Position numbers and translations under genes: made by a program. The notes beneath the pieces were generated by a model. The model saw only the letters and a list, made by a program, of their open reading frames with translations. It had not been told where the DNA came from and did no database searches. DNA of 64,000 nucleotides from assembly GCF_963678635.1 (NCBI RefSeq), contig NC_087067.1, positions 25,051,020 to 25,115,019 of the forward strand. The letters run 5' to 3'. Source of the stretch: Symsagittifera roscoffensis. Its lineage: Eukaryota; Xenacoelomorpha; Acoela; Convolutidae. Below are positions 35,174-48,116 of this stretch, piece by piece (position 1 is the stretch's first letter; each line of letters starts with the position of its first letter).

Positions 35174-37444
35174 GTCCTATCTGGCTCGCTTGGATTTCGC
35201 ACACATGCAAGGTTAAAATCGAAACTAGATTTGCTACAGCTACTAGGCTCTATATTTTAAATGTTAAAAATGGACGATCCTTAATGGCATTTTGAAAATT
35301 AAATTTCTCCAACTAAAAAGCGATGACATTTACTTGATGATCATGTTGCAGTTGCTAATTAGGAAAAAGAACCTGAATCTTGCATCAATGAAATAGTAAA
35401 TCGGATTATGAATTATTTCCGAAGCCGCTAGGTTGCCTTTTCATTAAATTTCAAAATCTAAGCCTGCTTTCATCTTTCTATTCTGACTTAGCTAGCTGCC
35501 CTTTTAATTAGCCTTCAGTTTCTACATCAACAGCATACTAACTAGACTGAGTATAATCAAATGATAAGATGGTAAAATTAGTTTCAAAAGGACAAGACGC
35601 CAACTTAAGTACAAAATGCCCAAATTAAACTTAATCAGCTGTCAATGTTATTTTTCGACTTTCGTAAGAAAAATGCGAAAATTTTTTTCAATTTTCATAT
35701 GATTTTTTTTTGCTTGCTAAACAATCGTCACCCCTTACATGAATCTTTTCGATGAAAGTAGCTATTCAATTCTCATTCCAAATGGAAAACAATTTAAATC
35801 TGATTCCTTGACTTTTCGATTTGCCATGACTAATAAGTTAAGTCATTCTAAAAAGTACCATGCAATTTAACATTCTGCGGTTAGCTTTCACCTATGAAAT
35901 TACAAATAAGCAGGTTTATTGTTAGTTCATGACTAAGATGCGTCACCAAATTGACACCCACTTACTTCAACATTTGCATTTTTAATGCCACAGGCTCCTT
36001 TTACTTTTCTGTCTATACTTCCACAAATAACTTGATTAACCTACCCCATAGAAAAGAAACATTTCAATTGAACTCCATGGAATTGGTAAACCCATCCCTC
36101 AGGAGGGGACAGGACAACCTATTATTACCCTTAATCGTTCACCGCTGGGCGGGAGGAAGGAGTTAACTCAATGGTTGTTCACACCTGTCTTGATCTCTGT
36201 ATCTCCTTGGGTAACTGTACGAAAAATTAAGAATAAAGAGTAAACAAGTGACCCTGAAATAAAGAATATTGGGGCAAATGACGCGGTGACTTCTGAGGTT
36301 TTGCGCCTTTTATTCACTTAATCAGGTTCAGACGCAGCGCTCGATAACTTCATTACAATCAACCATGAAATTCCATCTAATGCAGTTAACTTATCCCTTT
36401 TGACAAATTTAAACGATTATACGCTCTCTAGTTCTGACTGACAAAATAAGGTTTCTTCATTTTTCAAATGTAGCCTTTCATCTTAGATTGATAGCAAAAA
36501 AATAATTGAAGCTTCGGGAGCTTCGGAAACTTGCAAAACTAAAAATGGAACCAATGAAAAAAGAGAAACCAAAAACGAAGCAACGATGGCAAGTTGAAGT
36601 GCAAGCCCATTTTTCTCGAGCTGCAGTGCAAGCTCCGAGTCAAGTCGCATTTTTCTCAACAGTGAGCTCAGGGTTTTAAAATTATTTAAGCATAATTGTT
36701 GCTCTGAGTTTCTAAGAAAGAATGGAATATTTGTGCTGACTGAAATTTTTCAAGACAATTACGACTTATTATTTATGACTGAATTCTCTATTCTTTCTGA
36801 AAAATGCTGACGACTCAAGGTTTGAAACCTTCAAATTAAATTTGATTAGATTTTGGATTATAATGATTCATAGACAAAAGTTGCATTTGAAAACAAAAAC
36901 GTACAAACAACAGATGAAAATAAAGATGCCAACGAAGATGCTAAAGATCAAATAATTTTAATTGATGATTTTAGTAGGCTATACAACCTAGAAATTTATT
37001 TGAGTTTGGAGAAAACCCAGCATGCAGATGCAAGTGTCAGCAACTGCACGTATGTCTTACAGATATGTAGGAACAGTTGTTTAACTGAAAACTCTAGTTC
37101 CTGATTGAGGAAAAGACACTTGCTCTCGAAAGTTAAATACGGAAGCAATTAAAACGGCCTAAGCCTTTGCGAATAAAATAGTGAACTGCAGATAAAACTG
37201 ATTACAATACGAGCAAAAACGAAATTAATCAGAAAATAGCAAAAAAAAAACTACGGCATCGTGGGCTGATAAAAAACGATCTTTACTATTGAACTAATTA
37301 TCTCGGTGAATAATTTGACATTTTATACCCATATGACCTCAGTTGTTGTAATTACAGACCACCGACATTTTCAACAAGAAGTAAACCAGCCCACACAACT
37401 TCAAAAAGAACTATCTGAATTGACCTCAAAAAAATTGTTTCGGA

Positions 37445-37525
37445 TACGTGTTGGATTCGATACTGCTACCTAAAGATTAAGAATCACACGCTAACCACTC
37501 AGCAACGGACGCTTAATAAATCCCA
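37445..37525 (-). repeat. tRNA-derived SINE-like block, Ser/Leu-type head
   Basis: On the minus strand GTTGCTGAGTGGTTAGCGTG is followed by AGTATCGAATCCAACACG, box A and box B both good. The AAACTTCCAATGCTACAGAT tail at 37564 is shared with the copy at 40465. Confidence 0.6.
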
Positions 37526-38717
37526 AACACTTTCCACATGTAAAGCAGAAAACAGATGCTATGAAACTTCCAATGCTACAGATCCTTATTATGACAAGTG
37601 AAATAAGTGAACATTTTTAAAGTCTGGTTGGAAAAAAAAGAAAGTGCGTACCAATACACTAACGGTCGAAGGTGTAAAAAGGAAGAATTGCAATAATTTT
37701 TATCGCAAATTTGAATATATATTCTGACATTTCATCCACCAAAGACATCCTGCCGAAAAAAGGAAATAATACATTAAAAATCTATTTGCTTGATAAAAAC
37801 AACCCAAAAAATTAATTCTCCTGTACTCAATCAATTCTTTTTAAAACATCGGATTAAATTAAAGTTTATTCAAATATTAAACTTCACATTTCAGAAACCA
37901 GGAGTTTTAGATAAGTTTTTATCGCGTTTCAAGAATGCAAAATGCATTAACGTACATTAACTTTAAACTATTTCGAGATTCGAATAGTTTTTCGAGCTTT
38001 TGGGTACAGTTTGATAACCATTGGAAAAAAATCGCGGGTCGTATATCCTTTGCTATCGCGAAAGAATTCAATCAGCTTTGTTTTTCGTTTAAAAGATTAA
38101 AATAGCCCATTGATGCAATTGCAATATCCTTTTAATGAGAACCAAATTGATAAATTTTTCAATTCAACTCATAAAATCATCAGTAGCACGAAAATTAAAA
38201 TCAAGCGACGCGTAAGCAAATTTTTTTGTGAAATGCTACCATAAATTGCGCCACTTCCTTATCTTAAATTTCACACAGCAATTATATAACAATTTTAGCA
38301 AATCCAGAGCGCCACAAACCCTAATTGATACCAGGTGAATTATTGAAGCGAACTCTATCTCCATCAGAATTGGAAAAGGAAAGACTTTTGTGGAAGATAA
38401 CGACGTTAATGATTATAGAAAGGTGGCCGGCATAAATCATAATTCAAGTTTTGCAGTTTCTGCTGAGAAAAACAGTGTCCAAATTTGGGTGTTCTTCGAG
38501 ATAATCCTATTTCCGGGTTCACGCTAATGACAAACAGGTACTTCTAAATGCCAACAATACTAGCATAACTTATAATGTTTGATTGATTAGAAAGGAGCAG
38601 ATTTAAACGTTTTTAGACCAGCCCAAAGGGCGGACACTTGACCCGGTTTTGATAATAAATATAAGCCATGAGTCGAACGCGCTCTTTGACTGATACTAAT
38701 AATAGAAATAATAATAC

Positions 38718-39640
38718 ACGCACGAGCGAAGCTGCACCTCGCAATTACAAGCGAGAAAGGACAAAAAAAAAGAAAAAAGGTAACACTAATAAAAATTCTG
38801 TTGTGCCAGAATCGAACCGAAGACCTAAAGATTAAAAGTTACACGTCATAGCTTTTAGTTACACGTCATAGCTTCTGATTGCAAAAATAAAGTAATTTTC
38901 AAAATGTCAAAAATTGGACATTAACCAAGTCCTTAGCTGATTCCTAGCAACGGGGAATATCTTTTGCAGAGAAGATTACATCTTCGTTTAATTACATCTG
39001 CTTTTTTTCAGAATTGTCAAGGTAGTTTTTGGAAACTGAAACATGACCAAAAATGGGTGAACGTTCACGTTTCTTCAAGCCTATAGCGGATTCCTTACAT
39101 AAATAGAAAACATTTGCTTATGCGGGGATAACACTACAGCTATTTCTTTCGAGTGAACGCTTTATCTCAGAATTGATCGGGTAATTTTCGACAAAAGTTT
39201 AAGAAAACGGTCAAATTTTAAGACTTTCAAAAAATATATAATTTTCCACGAAAAAATTAGGCATCGCTGGTTATGCAGAGAGAAAACCAGAGAGATCGGC
39301 TTTTCCCGATTAAACCTTTCATCTAAAATTTAGCAGGGTGGTTTTCGAGAAAAGTCTAAACGAAAAAAGTTATCACCTTGATAAGTTGGCCATTTTTTTT
39401 GGAAACGTTTAGATTTTTCTCAAAAACCACCCTGCCACTTTTTGAGGTGATAACTTTTTTCATCTATAAATTAGGACGACACCAGTTGTTCAGCGAAGAT
39501 TTATAAAATCTGTTCTTTCGATTTAACCGATAACCTCAGATTAGGCAGGGTATTTTCGAAAAAAAAATCAAAATATTTCCGAAAAACGGTCAAAATTTTA
39601 AACTTTTTTGATCAAAAAATAGGGCAACACCAGTTGATAA
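38718..39640 (+). repeat. Head plus ~180-bp unit array, third location
   Basis: A CGAGCGAAGCTGCACCTCGC head at 38722 is followed by a truncated tRNA-like block (about 38800-38865, minus strand) and three to four diverged ~180-bp units. These carry the same TTATGCAGAG, CGATTAAACC and GGTCAAAATTTTAA landmarks as 2500-3570. A 19-bp direct duplication containing GTTACACGTCATAGCTT sits at about 38838-38875. Confidence 0.5.
39333..39460. repeat. Nested inverted repeats (30-bp and 16-bp arms)
   Basis: 39333-39362 pairs with 39406-39435 (CAGGGTGGTTTTCGAGAAAA against TTTTTCTCAAAAACCACCCTG). Just inside and outside, AAAAAAGTTATCACCT (39364-39379) pairs with AGGTGATAACTTTTTT (39445-39460). Both lie within the ~180-bp unit array, as if two units inserted head to head. 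Confidence 0.75.
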
Positions 39641-40080
39641 AAACATAGCCAACTGACAGTTGGAAAAGATAAATGAACGCAATGAAACTGAAACAAAAAC
39701 TGAATTGTTTTTTTTCAAAATTCTTCAACTTTTCAATTTCGTAAAGCTCTTTGAGTTTGTAGAACAATTTATGATGGACACTTTCTTTGTTGAAATTGAT
39801 CCAATTTGAAAAAAAAACAGGATCAATAGGCAAAACTTTTATTTCACAGGGATATCTGATAATTAATTTCAACTTTCAAAATTAGAAGTCGATCACGTTT
39901 TTTATGACCTTTACAATTTTGCCTTCCTTTTAGCAATGGAAATGAACTGAACATGAAAAGAAATTACAAGTCAAACCGCGAAAAATCAAAATTGAGCGTG
40001 AACAATTTTCAAGACTTTCCTGAAAAAACCAAAAAAAAAATAAGCAAGACCTATATAAGAGTCCTCACAACTTTCATTAC
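39640..40080 (+). repeat. TATA-bearing repeat family, copy 6
   Basis: A full copy with ACAGTTGGAAAAGATAAATG, GTCGATCACGTTTTTTATG, CATGAAAAGAAATTACAAG and, at the end, AGACCTATATAAGAGTCC. It directly follows the array at 38930-39640. Confidence 0.55.
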
Positions 40081-40464
40081 TCTCAACAAGATTCACAAAG
40101 CAAAACTTGTTCCTTCAATTAAACACTTAGCTTCAGATTTGGTAGTGTTTTCAAAAGAAGGGGAAAATTTCCAAAAATGGTCAATTTCCAAGTCTAAAAC
40201 TCTTTTTCTACCGGAATTAGGGTGTAGCAGCTTCTGCAGGGCAAATCTCTAAAACACAGTCTTTTAATTGAACTAGTTATCTCAGAAATGTCATGGCAGT
40301 TTTCTGGTAGTTAGTGATGGTAGTTGTCAAGGAAGAGGAGTGCCCAGTCTCTCCAATGTTACCGCATTTTTGACACAGAGGCGAGAACACCACAAAACAA
40401 GGAACTCTATAAAGTGCAATAAGAAAGAGTAGAAATAAGCCTGGAATTAATAAAAACTCTGCTG

Positions 40465-40660
40465 CGTCTCGGATTCGATCTGCGGCCTAGAGATTATGAT
40501 TCTCACGCATTAAACACTAGGCCACGGACACTTAATAAATCACAAAGAGAAGCCGCGAAATAAGGAAGAGAAATGATGGTATGAAACTTCCAATGCTACA
40601 GATCGTTAGGTTGAAAAAAGAAGGCTCGTACAAATACACTACACTCGAAAGCTGGCTTAT
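40465..40660 (-). repeat. tRNA-derived SINE-like block plus shared tail
   Basis: On the minus strand GTCCGTGGCCTAGTGTTTAA and GCAGATCGAATCCGAG form boxes A and B. GAAACTTCCAATGCTACAGA (40593) and the CTCGTACAAATACACTACAC stretch match 37564-37670. A head-like ACAGAGGCGAGAAC lies at 40375. Confidence 0.55.
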
Positions 40661-42765
40661 GTAAAAATCGGTAAAGCATTTCTCGAAAACAGTGCAAAAA
40701 CTTTCACAGGCGTCTCATAATCTAATTTAAAAAATCAATTCCCATCCATTTTCATAACACCTGTTTTTTAGCCACCACTAAAACCAGAAAAATTTAAAAG
40801 CTATGGAGGAAGAGTAAACCAGATAAAATGCAAAAGTGCCAGCAACTAATAAGCACCGACTTAGGTTGGAGAAAAAGCGGATACCGCAACATGACACTAC
40901 TCTCCGCATGTGTAAATATTCATAAAAAACAATAGTTAATTGACCTCTAGTTATGAATATATTCAAATACCACCAAAACTAAGAAAAGTTGATAATATAT
41001 TGTTTTTGAAATGATTACCTACTTTTTTGGATCAATATTGGGCCCACTTTATTTCAAAGTTTCCTGAAACAAATTTAGCATTAGAAAAGTTATTGGGCTT
41101 AAATTACATTACTACAAAAAGAGTCTACTATGAATCTTATCGACACTTTGAAAACAAATGCTGACATAAAACGAATGGGTCATGGAAACCATTATTGTTA
41201 TCCACATCAAAAACAACAAAACACACATCACAGATTTGTTTCTAGATATCCTCGCCTGGCGTTGGCAATAAATTTCTTCGAGCTCAAAGTTCACGCACCA
41301 TCAACAATTTCAGTGAAGATTTAAGCTTATTTTACAATTGGTCGGGCGACACAAGGCAGTAAAAAGAAGACAGATATCTTCAGCTTAAGCATATATCTGG
41401 TCGTATTTTATGCCAGCAAACGGCCAAGAAATCAACCAATTTTTGGTTTAATTGATTCGATTATAGCCAAGGCAATTTCTCTGCACGTATTGGGGTCAAA
41501 TATGTTATACTTATACTAATGTTACACTTATCTAATACCAAGAGTTGTTATTATAATCATCCAAACTGCTATTTCCTAACATTAGTATAATGAGAACGCC
41601 CATTATAGTTAATTGTGAAAACAAATGTTTTTAGTTCAGTTTTTCAGGCAAATCAGCCCAGTTTTGATTAATATTTTTCATCAATTTTTTTTGAACAGTT
41701 TGCAATTCAGATGTTCAAATAAACCGATAGAAAAATATAATGCTCTTGTACCTATGAAAAAATAATTGCTCTGCGGAAAATAAAAAACGAAATGCTCAGC
41801 ACAAAATTTAAAAAATGCAGCGAGTAAAACATGTATGAGCTGAAGTTTCGACTGAACAATGAGTGAAAAAGTACGTCGGCAACTATGACAAAGGAAGTTT
41901 TTTTCTCCCCGATTTCGGCTACCTCCAGGAAAGCTCTTAGAGCGTCAAATGTGATTTTAAATCAAAGCCCTTTCGAGATTTGGATTCGAGAAAAAAATCA
42001 AAAAAAATTGTCTTAGTGTCAAGAAAAACTCGGTCTCAGTTTTTACAATTTTCAGACGGAACTTTGCAAAATTTCACACTGACAACTCAATTTCGATGAC
42101 ACTCAAGTTAATTATACATCATTTTTTACGTTATTTTATATACATTTCTTTCTTTTTTACCTATATTATTCAAACATTGCCAAAAGAAAACAACAAGTAA
42201 TTTTTTTGAACAATTACAAATATTCGAAGAAATACAACCCATTAAAGTTCATTGAATATCAAGAATCTTTTAAAATTTACAATTTTTCATAAAACTAACC
42301 TAATTTGACAATACCGCAAAAAATATATAAAATTTGAGCGTGAACAAATTCAAAGACTTCTTAGAGAAAGAAAACATCACGACCTGAAGAAAGGTCTTAC
42401 TTCATTTATGGATAATAACAAAAAAAAATCAATAACAATTTTTTTTTCATTTTGATTTTCCACCCTATTTTGGAATTTATTTAATTAGATCATGGTAGTC
42501 GGAACATTCTGTGCTACTTGCACGGCAACCAGCTATCCGCCTTAATAAAATAAATATCTCAAAAAATCAAATAATATTTTTTACATATGACAAGGGCTTT
42601 TTTAAAGAGATTTAGAGGGGCATAACAAAAACTACATTAAGCTTCAAAAACACCAATAAAAATTTTTTAGTCATAATTCTACCTGCATTTAATGAATACT
42701 AATTGCAATTGTTGTTCATTAGATCTGGGAAATATTTAGGAATAACATTAGCGAGATAGATTAAT

Positions 42766-44740
42766 CAGAAACAATTTCAAAAATAAAACCTAATATTTAT
42801 ATTCAGTCGCGTTAAAATATGCAAGTAAAATGAATGCATGTCAGACCAGTTTTTTTTTCATTACTCTGAAAACTCTAGCATATGCGAAGCAGCGATAGAA
42901 AAATATGACTTGGAAAAAGAAACGTTACTAACAAAAAACAAAACAAAAACATATTACTACAGAAACGTGCTTTCTGCAGTTTTTATGCTCTTTTCTCCTG
43001 GGGACGTTAAGTTTAAGATAGCGCGGAAAACATCAACTCTTCGCTATAGAAACTACCCGACTTTTCATTGAAAAAATTCTTTCTATATGAAGGAATAAGT
43101 TTCGAAAAAACGGATAATGCCAAAAATAAAAGAGTTCAAAAAATTGTGTGACAACCCATGATTCTCTAACTTCTTTGCTTTACAAGATGTATTTGATGCA
43201 CAATTTGAAACAAGGGCTGATCTAGGGTTTTCTCGAGGGGGGCGGGTTTTCAAAAGACTTTCGAAAATGTTGTCGACCTTTTTTGAAGTCGATCAAATTG
43301 ATTTTCTGAGCTCTCCTAATCATTACTAAGACCCCATTTTGACCAATTTGTCTGCGCCGCCCCAAAATTAGTATATTTTGGCACCGAAGGCGCCTTTAGA
43401 AAAAGTTTTAGGTTCAGTCAGCCAAAAATGGATACCTCAAAATAGTACATAGGTTGGATCCTTTGGGTCGGTAGGGGATCGAATCCCTGTGAGGGGAGCA
43501 TCCGCCCCCCCCATAGATCCAAACCTGATTTGAAGCACAAAGCATAAAGCAATAAGGCAAATTTGCATAAAGCAAAAATTTGACAATATTCAAGCTGAAA
43601 ACTTGCGATATAGCACAAACAAAAAAACAAGGTAGCAAAAATGAAAAATGTTCATAAAAAACGCCTACTTGAACCAAAACAAGATGCACCATTTTTTGCT
43701 TAATTTAATGCCATATCAGAGCGTTTGCTGATATCCGCTTGTTAAAGAAGATTGAGTGAGATGAAAGTTTAAAAGTTTTTGTTAAAAATTGAAATCCACG
43801 TCAAAGATCTTCCTCCCGTTAAATTGGATATCCATAAAAATTAATCTGAAACAATTTCAAAAATAAAACCTAATATTTATATTCAGGCGCGTTAAAATAT
43901 GCAAGTAAAATGAATGCATGTCAGACCAGTTTTTTTTCATTACTCTGAAAACTCTAGCATAGGCGAAGCAGCGATAGAAAAATATGACTTGGAAAGAGAA
44001 ACGTTACTAACAAAAAACAAAACATAAAAACATATTACTACAGAAACGTGCTTTCTGCAGTTTTTTATGCTCTTTTCTCCTGGAGATGTTAAGTTTAAGA
44101 TAGCGCGGAAAACATCAACTCTTCGCTAAAGAAACTACCCGACTTTCCATTGAAAAAATTCTATCTAGATGAAGGAATAAGTTTAGAAAAAACGGATAAT
44201 GCCCAAAATAAAAGAGTTCAAAAATTGTGTGACAACCCATGATTCTCTAACTTCTTTGCTTTACAAGATGTATTTGATGCACAATTTGAAGCAAGGGCTG
44301 ATCTAGGGTTTTCTCGAGGGGGCGGGGGGTTTCAAAAGACTTTCGAAAATGTTGTCGACCTTTTTTGAAGTCGACCAAATTGATTTTCTGAGCTCTCCTA
44401 ATCCGCCCCACCCCCTAGATCCAAACCTGATTTGAAGCACAAAGCATAAAGCAATAATGCAAATTTGCATAAAGCAAAAATTTGACAATATTCAAGCTGA
44501 AAACTTGCGATACAACACAAACAAAAAAAACAAGGTAGCAAAAATGAAAAATGTTGATAAAAAACGTCTACTTGAAGCAAATTCAGAACCACTTTTTGCT
44601 TAATTTAATGCCATATCAGAGCGTTGGCTGATCTCCGCTTGTTGAAGAAGATTGAGTGAGATAAAGGTTTAAGAATTTTTGTTAAAAATTGAAATCCACG
44701 TCAAAGATCTTCGTCCCGTTAAATTGGATATCCATAAAAA
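42766..44740 (+). repeat. Tandem duplication, ~1.08-kb and ~0.9-kb copies
   Basis: Copy 1 starts near 42766 and copy 2 near 43846; both begin ACAATTTCAAAAATAAAACC and run with few differences to GTTAAATTGGATATCCATAA. Copy 1 carries about 180 extra bases (43321-43500), including a tRNA-like GGGGATCGAATCCC, absent from copy 2. Short frames here are in the repeat and are not credible genes. Confidence 0.8.
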
Positions 44741-44770
44741 TCTTTATCCAGTAGAGCTAGATTTCCTTAC

Positions 44771-45067
44771 TTCAACAGGAAATCCAGTTAAATTGAGATG
44801 TTGAGCACGTGAGCTTTGGGTATAGTTAATATTGAAAACGGCTCTTAAAAACTGACATACTTGCTTCTCATGGGAAATGTAGCAAGATCGATCTGCTCTA
44901 GAGTTTCCTTCCCATCGATCATGGTGTAAGGAACAGCATGTTGATTTAGTCAGCGTTGTAGTCTTGACTTTCAACTTTGTTAAGTGGGCAGGATATGTCC
45001 AGTGCTTATGGCGTACCCAAACATAGGGACAGTTGCCGTAAACATTTCTCAAGTCAAGGCGAGCGAA
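44771..45067 (-). CDS. Candidate exon of an unknown gene (99 codons)
   Basis: An open segment of exactly 99 codons, phase 0 at both ends, bounded by acceptor GTGTCGTTTAG and donor GAA|GTAAGG. Its G+C content is higher than the surrounding DNA. The peptide has six cysteines (one CC pair), many His/Arg/Trp residues, and NYT and NLT sequons that would suit a secreted or extracellular domain. I do not recognise it; it could also be an old transposon fragment. The left end directly abuts the second copy of the 42.8-44.7 kb duplication. Confidence 0.35.
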
Positions 45068-46796
45068 CTAAACGACACGACTAATTGCGCCCAATTTCTC
45101 CTTATTTCAACACAACTTATAGCAAAGGGTTTTAGTGTTGTGTTTTGAGAGTTGTTTTAGTTTATGACACAGCCGAAGGTGAATAAATCGGTCCAATTAC
45201 TCGCAGTTCTCAGACGCATTTTACTTTTCAATAATGTTACTTTTTCACAGAACAGATCTTGTTGAAAATTCAACAAGAGGCGCCTAGACCAATTTAAATC
45301 AAATATTCGCATAAGTCCAGCCAGTTATATATATCACAAACATGAAAACCTAATAAAAAACAAATTTTCAAGGAGCACAGAGAAAGTGCCATTCATTAAC
45401 TGGCAATGGATGCCATATTTAAGCAACAGGGAAACACAACGAAATAAAAAATTAAATACCTTTACGAGCTATTATGGAAAAAAAATTGCGTCATTCTCAA
45501 TTCTCAATTTTCATGTTGTGTCACAGAAAAAAATTAACGAAACGATATCAAAAAATGCGAATCTGTCAGTTCATTTTCAGAATTCCACTGCAAGCATTAA
45601 ATGTGTCTCGCTCAGACTGAGGCTGAAGAATAAGTTTAAAATTTCCAATTTGGCAGAAATCCGATTAAGAATTTCAGACCGCTTTTGTTAGCGTATCTGC
45701 GGACATTCAAATGAAACTAAAGGCTAATCGGGCCCTCAATGCGCTTGGGGAAAATTAAGAAGATTAGTGCTTTTATTGGAAAAACAAAATTCCGTCCAAA
45801 TGCTGTCCATTACAACCATTAATGAATAAACTAAGAGCCTGTTATCAAAAAAGAAAACTTGAATTAACCAACCGTTCGGGGCATGATATCGATTCACGCT
45901 CCTAAACTCCCCTGCTATCTTCGATGGTGATATGATAACATTGAACCAGGCCTTGCAGCATATGTTTGAGCAATTAGCGATATTTCTTTGGTAGAATAGC
46001 CGTCGGTTACAATCCTAACTCAATTAAAAACCGGTTTCTTTAATCAGCTACAGCAAAAACATCACTCATGCCTGTAGCTAAAAACATCAACACCACGGAA
46101 AATGAGCCGGGAAAAAATCAGACAAGTGTCGGGTTAATTAGTAGTAGTTGATTGATAATTTTTCCCGGCTAAATTGAGCAAAACAAACAAATTCGAAAAT
46201 AATCAGAAAAAAAACCTCAGGACAAGTGATCAGGACAAACTTTAATTCTGGCGAACGCGTAGAGAAAATTATTATAATAACTTCATTTTCAAGCCAAAAC
46301 ATGACCATACATTCTATTAAATTGTACGTTTACAATTTAGTTCGGCTTGGGAGAACACCAAAAAGGCATCATCATGAGCAAAATCTATTCGTCTACTTTT
46401 TTAAACTAAGATCATATAGACTAAAGGTCCGCAAAATTTCTTCAAATATCAAAAAAACTGAAAAGAAAAAAATCTGTTTTTTGGTGTTGTCTAACAATCA
46501 AAATTAGATGACCAAAAAAGTACTATAACGATGGGATGGAAATTTACCATAACATACTTAAAAACTGTTCGGTATCACACATGTAGATGTCTCTTATTTT
46601 ATGAAAACACGAGTCCAAATTTGGAATACTTCAACTCCCAACATGGCTAAATCAAAGAGAAAAACAAAGACTAGTTTTCAAATCCAATTTATATTTATTT
46701 AACGCTTAAAAACATCCAAGATTAAACATTTCAAAGATTTGAACAAAAATTTTTAATGAACCAACGCAAAGAGTACATGTATAAAATTCCATTCAC

Positions 46797-46827
46797 AAGA
46801 AGAAGAAGAAGAAGAAAAAGAAGGAAA
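46797..46827 (+). repeat. GAA microsatellite
   Basis: A short imperfect (GAA)n tract in an otherwise featureless stretch (45070-47850). Confidence 0.8.
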
Positions 46828-47852
46828 TCAGGAAGGAATTATTATGCAGTCTTCAAGCCAAAATTACCAGGCTGGAAAAGAAAACAAACAAACATGGAGA
46901 GGTCAAAAACACTACAAAATTAGTCACTTCAAAAGTAAGACGCACCAACTCAAGTAACTGAACTTTATAAGCGTTATAGTTATAGAGGAACACACATATT
47001 CAAGTAAGTGAACTATATAAGGGCTCTTGTAAAAGAGAATTACTTCAAATTGGGTGAACAAAAGTCGTGATTATCAGCTAAGTATCCTGCCGTAGGATAT
47101 CGACTTAAAATGATTTTCTCGTTGTTCAAAAACAGGCTCTTTGAATCACGTTGTCATTTGTTACAGTAGAAAGCAAAATATGTTCAACAACGTATCTTCT
47201 AACCCCACCGGAATACAAAAACACAAATCCGAAATACACAAATCGCATTGAATGAACCTTACTTAGATAAATTTGGACAATCTACAACCCAAAAAAGTAG
47301 ATAGCAAAAACCTGGACACGACACCATTTCCTGAAGCCGAATTATCTTAACCAAAATTTCGCTGCGATCATTTCACGAAGCGGGAACGAACAATGGCGTA
47401 GCTTGAGTTTTTCCTCTCGGTTTTGACTACTAGAAAGAAAACTAGTGGTCGGTCGAGCGTGATTGTTTAAAAATCAAAAACGGTCTCCGTTTTGAGCAAA
47501 ACTAGCCTAATTTTTTCGTTTTTCAGACTAAATGACATGGTATTTAGGACTTACACGATGAGAGACTGGACTCGCGTTTGAATTATTCTTTTATGATTTT
47601 CTTTAAGACTCATTTATGAATTAATTCCTCTTATTTGGTTGATTTAACGTAATTAAAAAACACCCCGTATAAAACAAGACTGCTCGTATCAGGGCAAAGC
47701 CCCACCATTCCTACTGCACTTTAAGTTGTCTAGGATAGCTTCTAGTAAATGAAATATTGACAAACTATGATTTTAAGGCTGATAAAATCAAATTTTAAGT
47801 CTTAAATTTGAGTCGTCAGTTGAACAAATAAAACCAATTAACTTGCCTCAAT

Positions 47853-48116
47853 TCAATTTGGAACGATGATTTTGTAGCGTGGGATAATCCGCCAGGCGTT
47901 AATAATACGCATTTTAACTTTCAGCGTCAATGTATAAAACGAGCAGTTGGGCTGGACTCGTGGCAGCTTAATATACTGGTGTTCAGACTCGGCGGGGCCC
48001 ACGAAGATATTAAGATCGATCCCCCGAGATACAAATTCTTTTGAAAAATGATCCCAGTAAAAACGAACCCGACCATATATATTTTTCACTTTCATCGACA
48101 TTCGGAACAACAGAAA
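47853..48116 (-). CDS. Candidate terminal exon of an unknown gene (87 codons plus stop)
   Basis: Acceptor-like TTTTCCGCTGAAG is followed by an open frame of 87 codons ending in TGA. The peptide reads like ordinary protein (IYGRVRFYWDHFSKEF, then GIDLNIFVGPAESEHQYIKL, with one Cys) rather than translated AT-rich noise. A GCAAGT string lies just after the stop. No family is recognised. It is on the same strand as the candidate exon at 45067..44771, but the stop codon argues against both belonging to one transcript. Confidence 0.3.
   Translation of the reverse strand, partial: FLLFRMSMKVKNIYGRVRFYWDHFSKEFVSRGIDLNIFVGPAESEHQYIKLPRVQPNCSFYTLTLKVKMRIINAWRIIPRYKIIVPN

Larger units (their letters stand above)
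34161..38717. other. Intergenic upstream of HEATR6, mostly featureless
   Basis: Apart from a 33420-type repeat fragment (34230-34410), the hairpin at 35122 and the SINE at 37445, I see no gene. The HEATR6 promoter should lie here if the 5' UTR intron is real, but I cannot place it. Confidence 0.5.

Noticed and set aside
45386-45691. 101-residue plus-strand frame
   Set aside because: AT-rich composition, no splice context and no recognisable domain; chance is likely.
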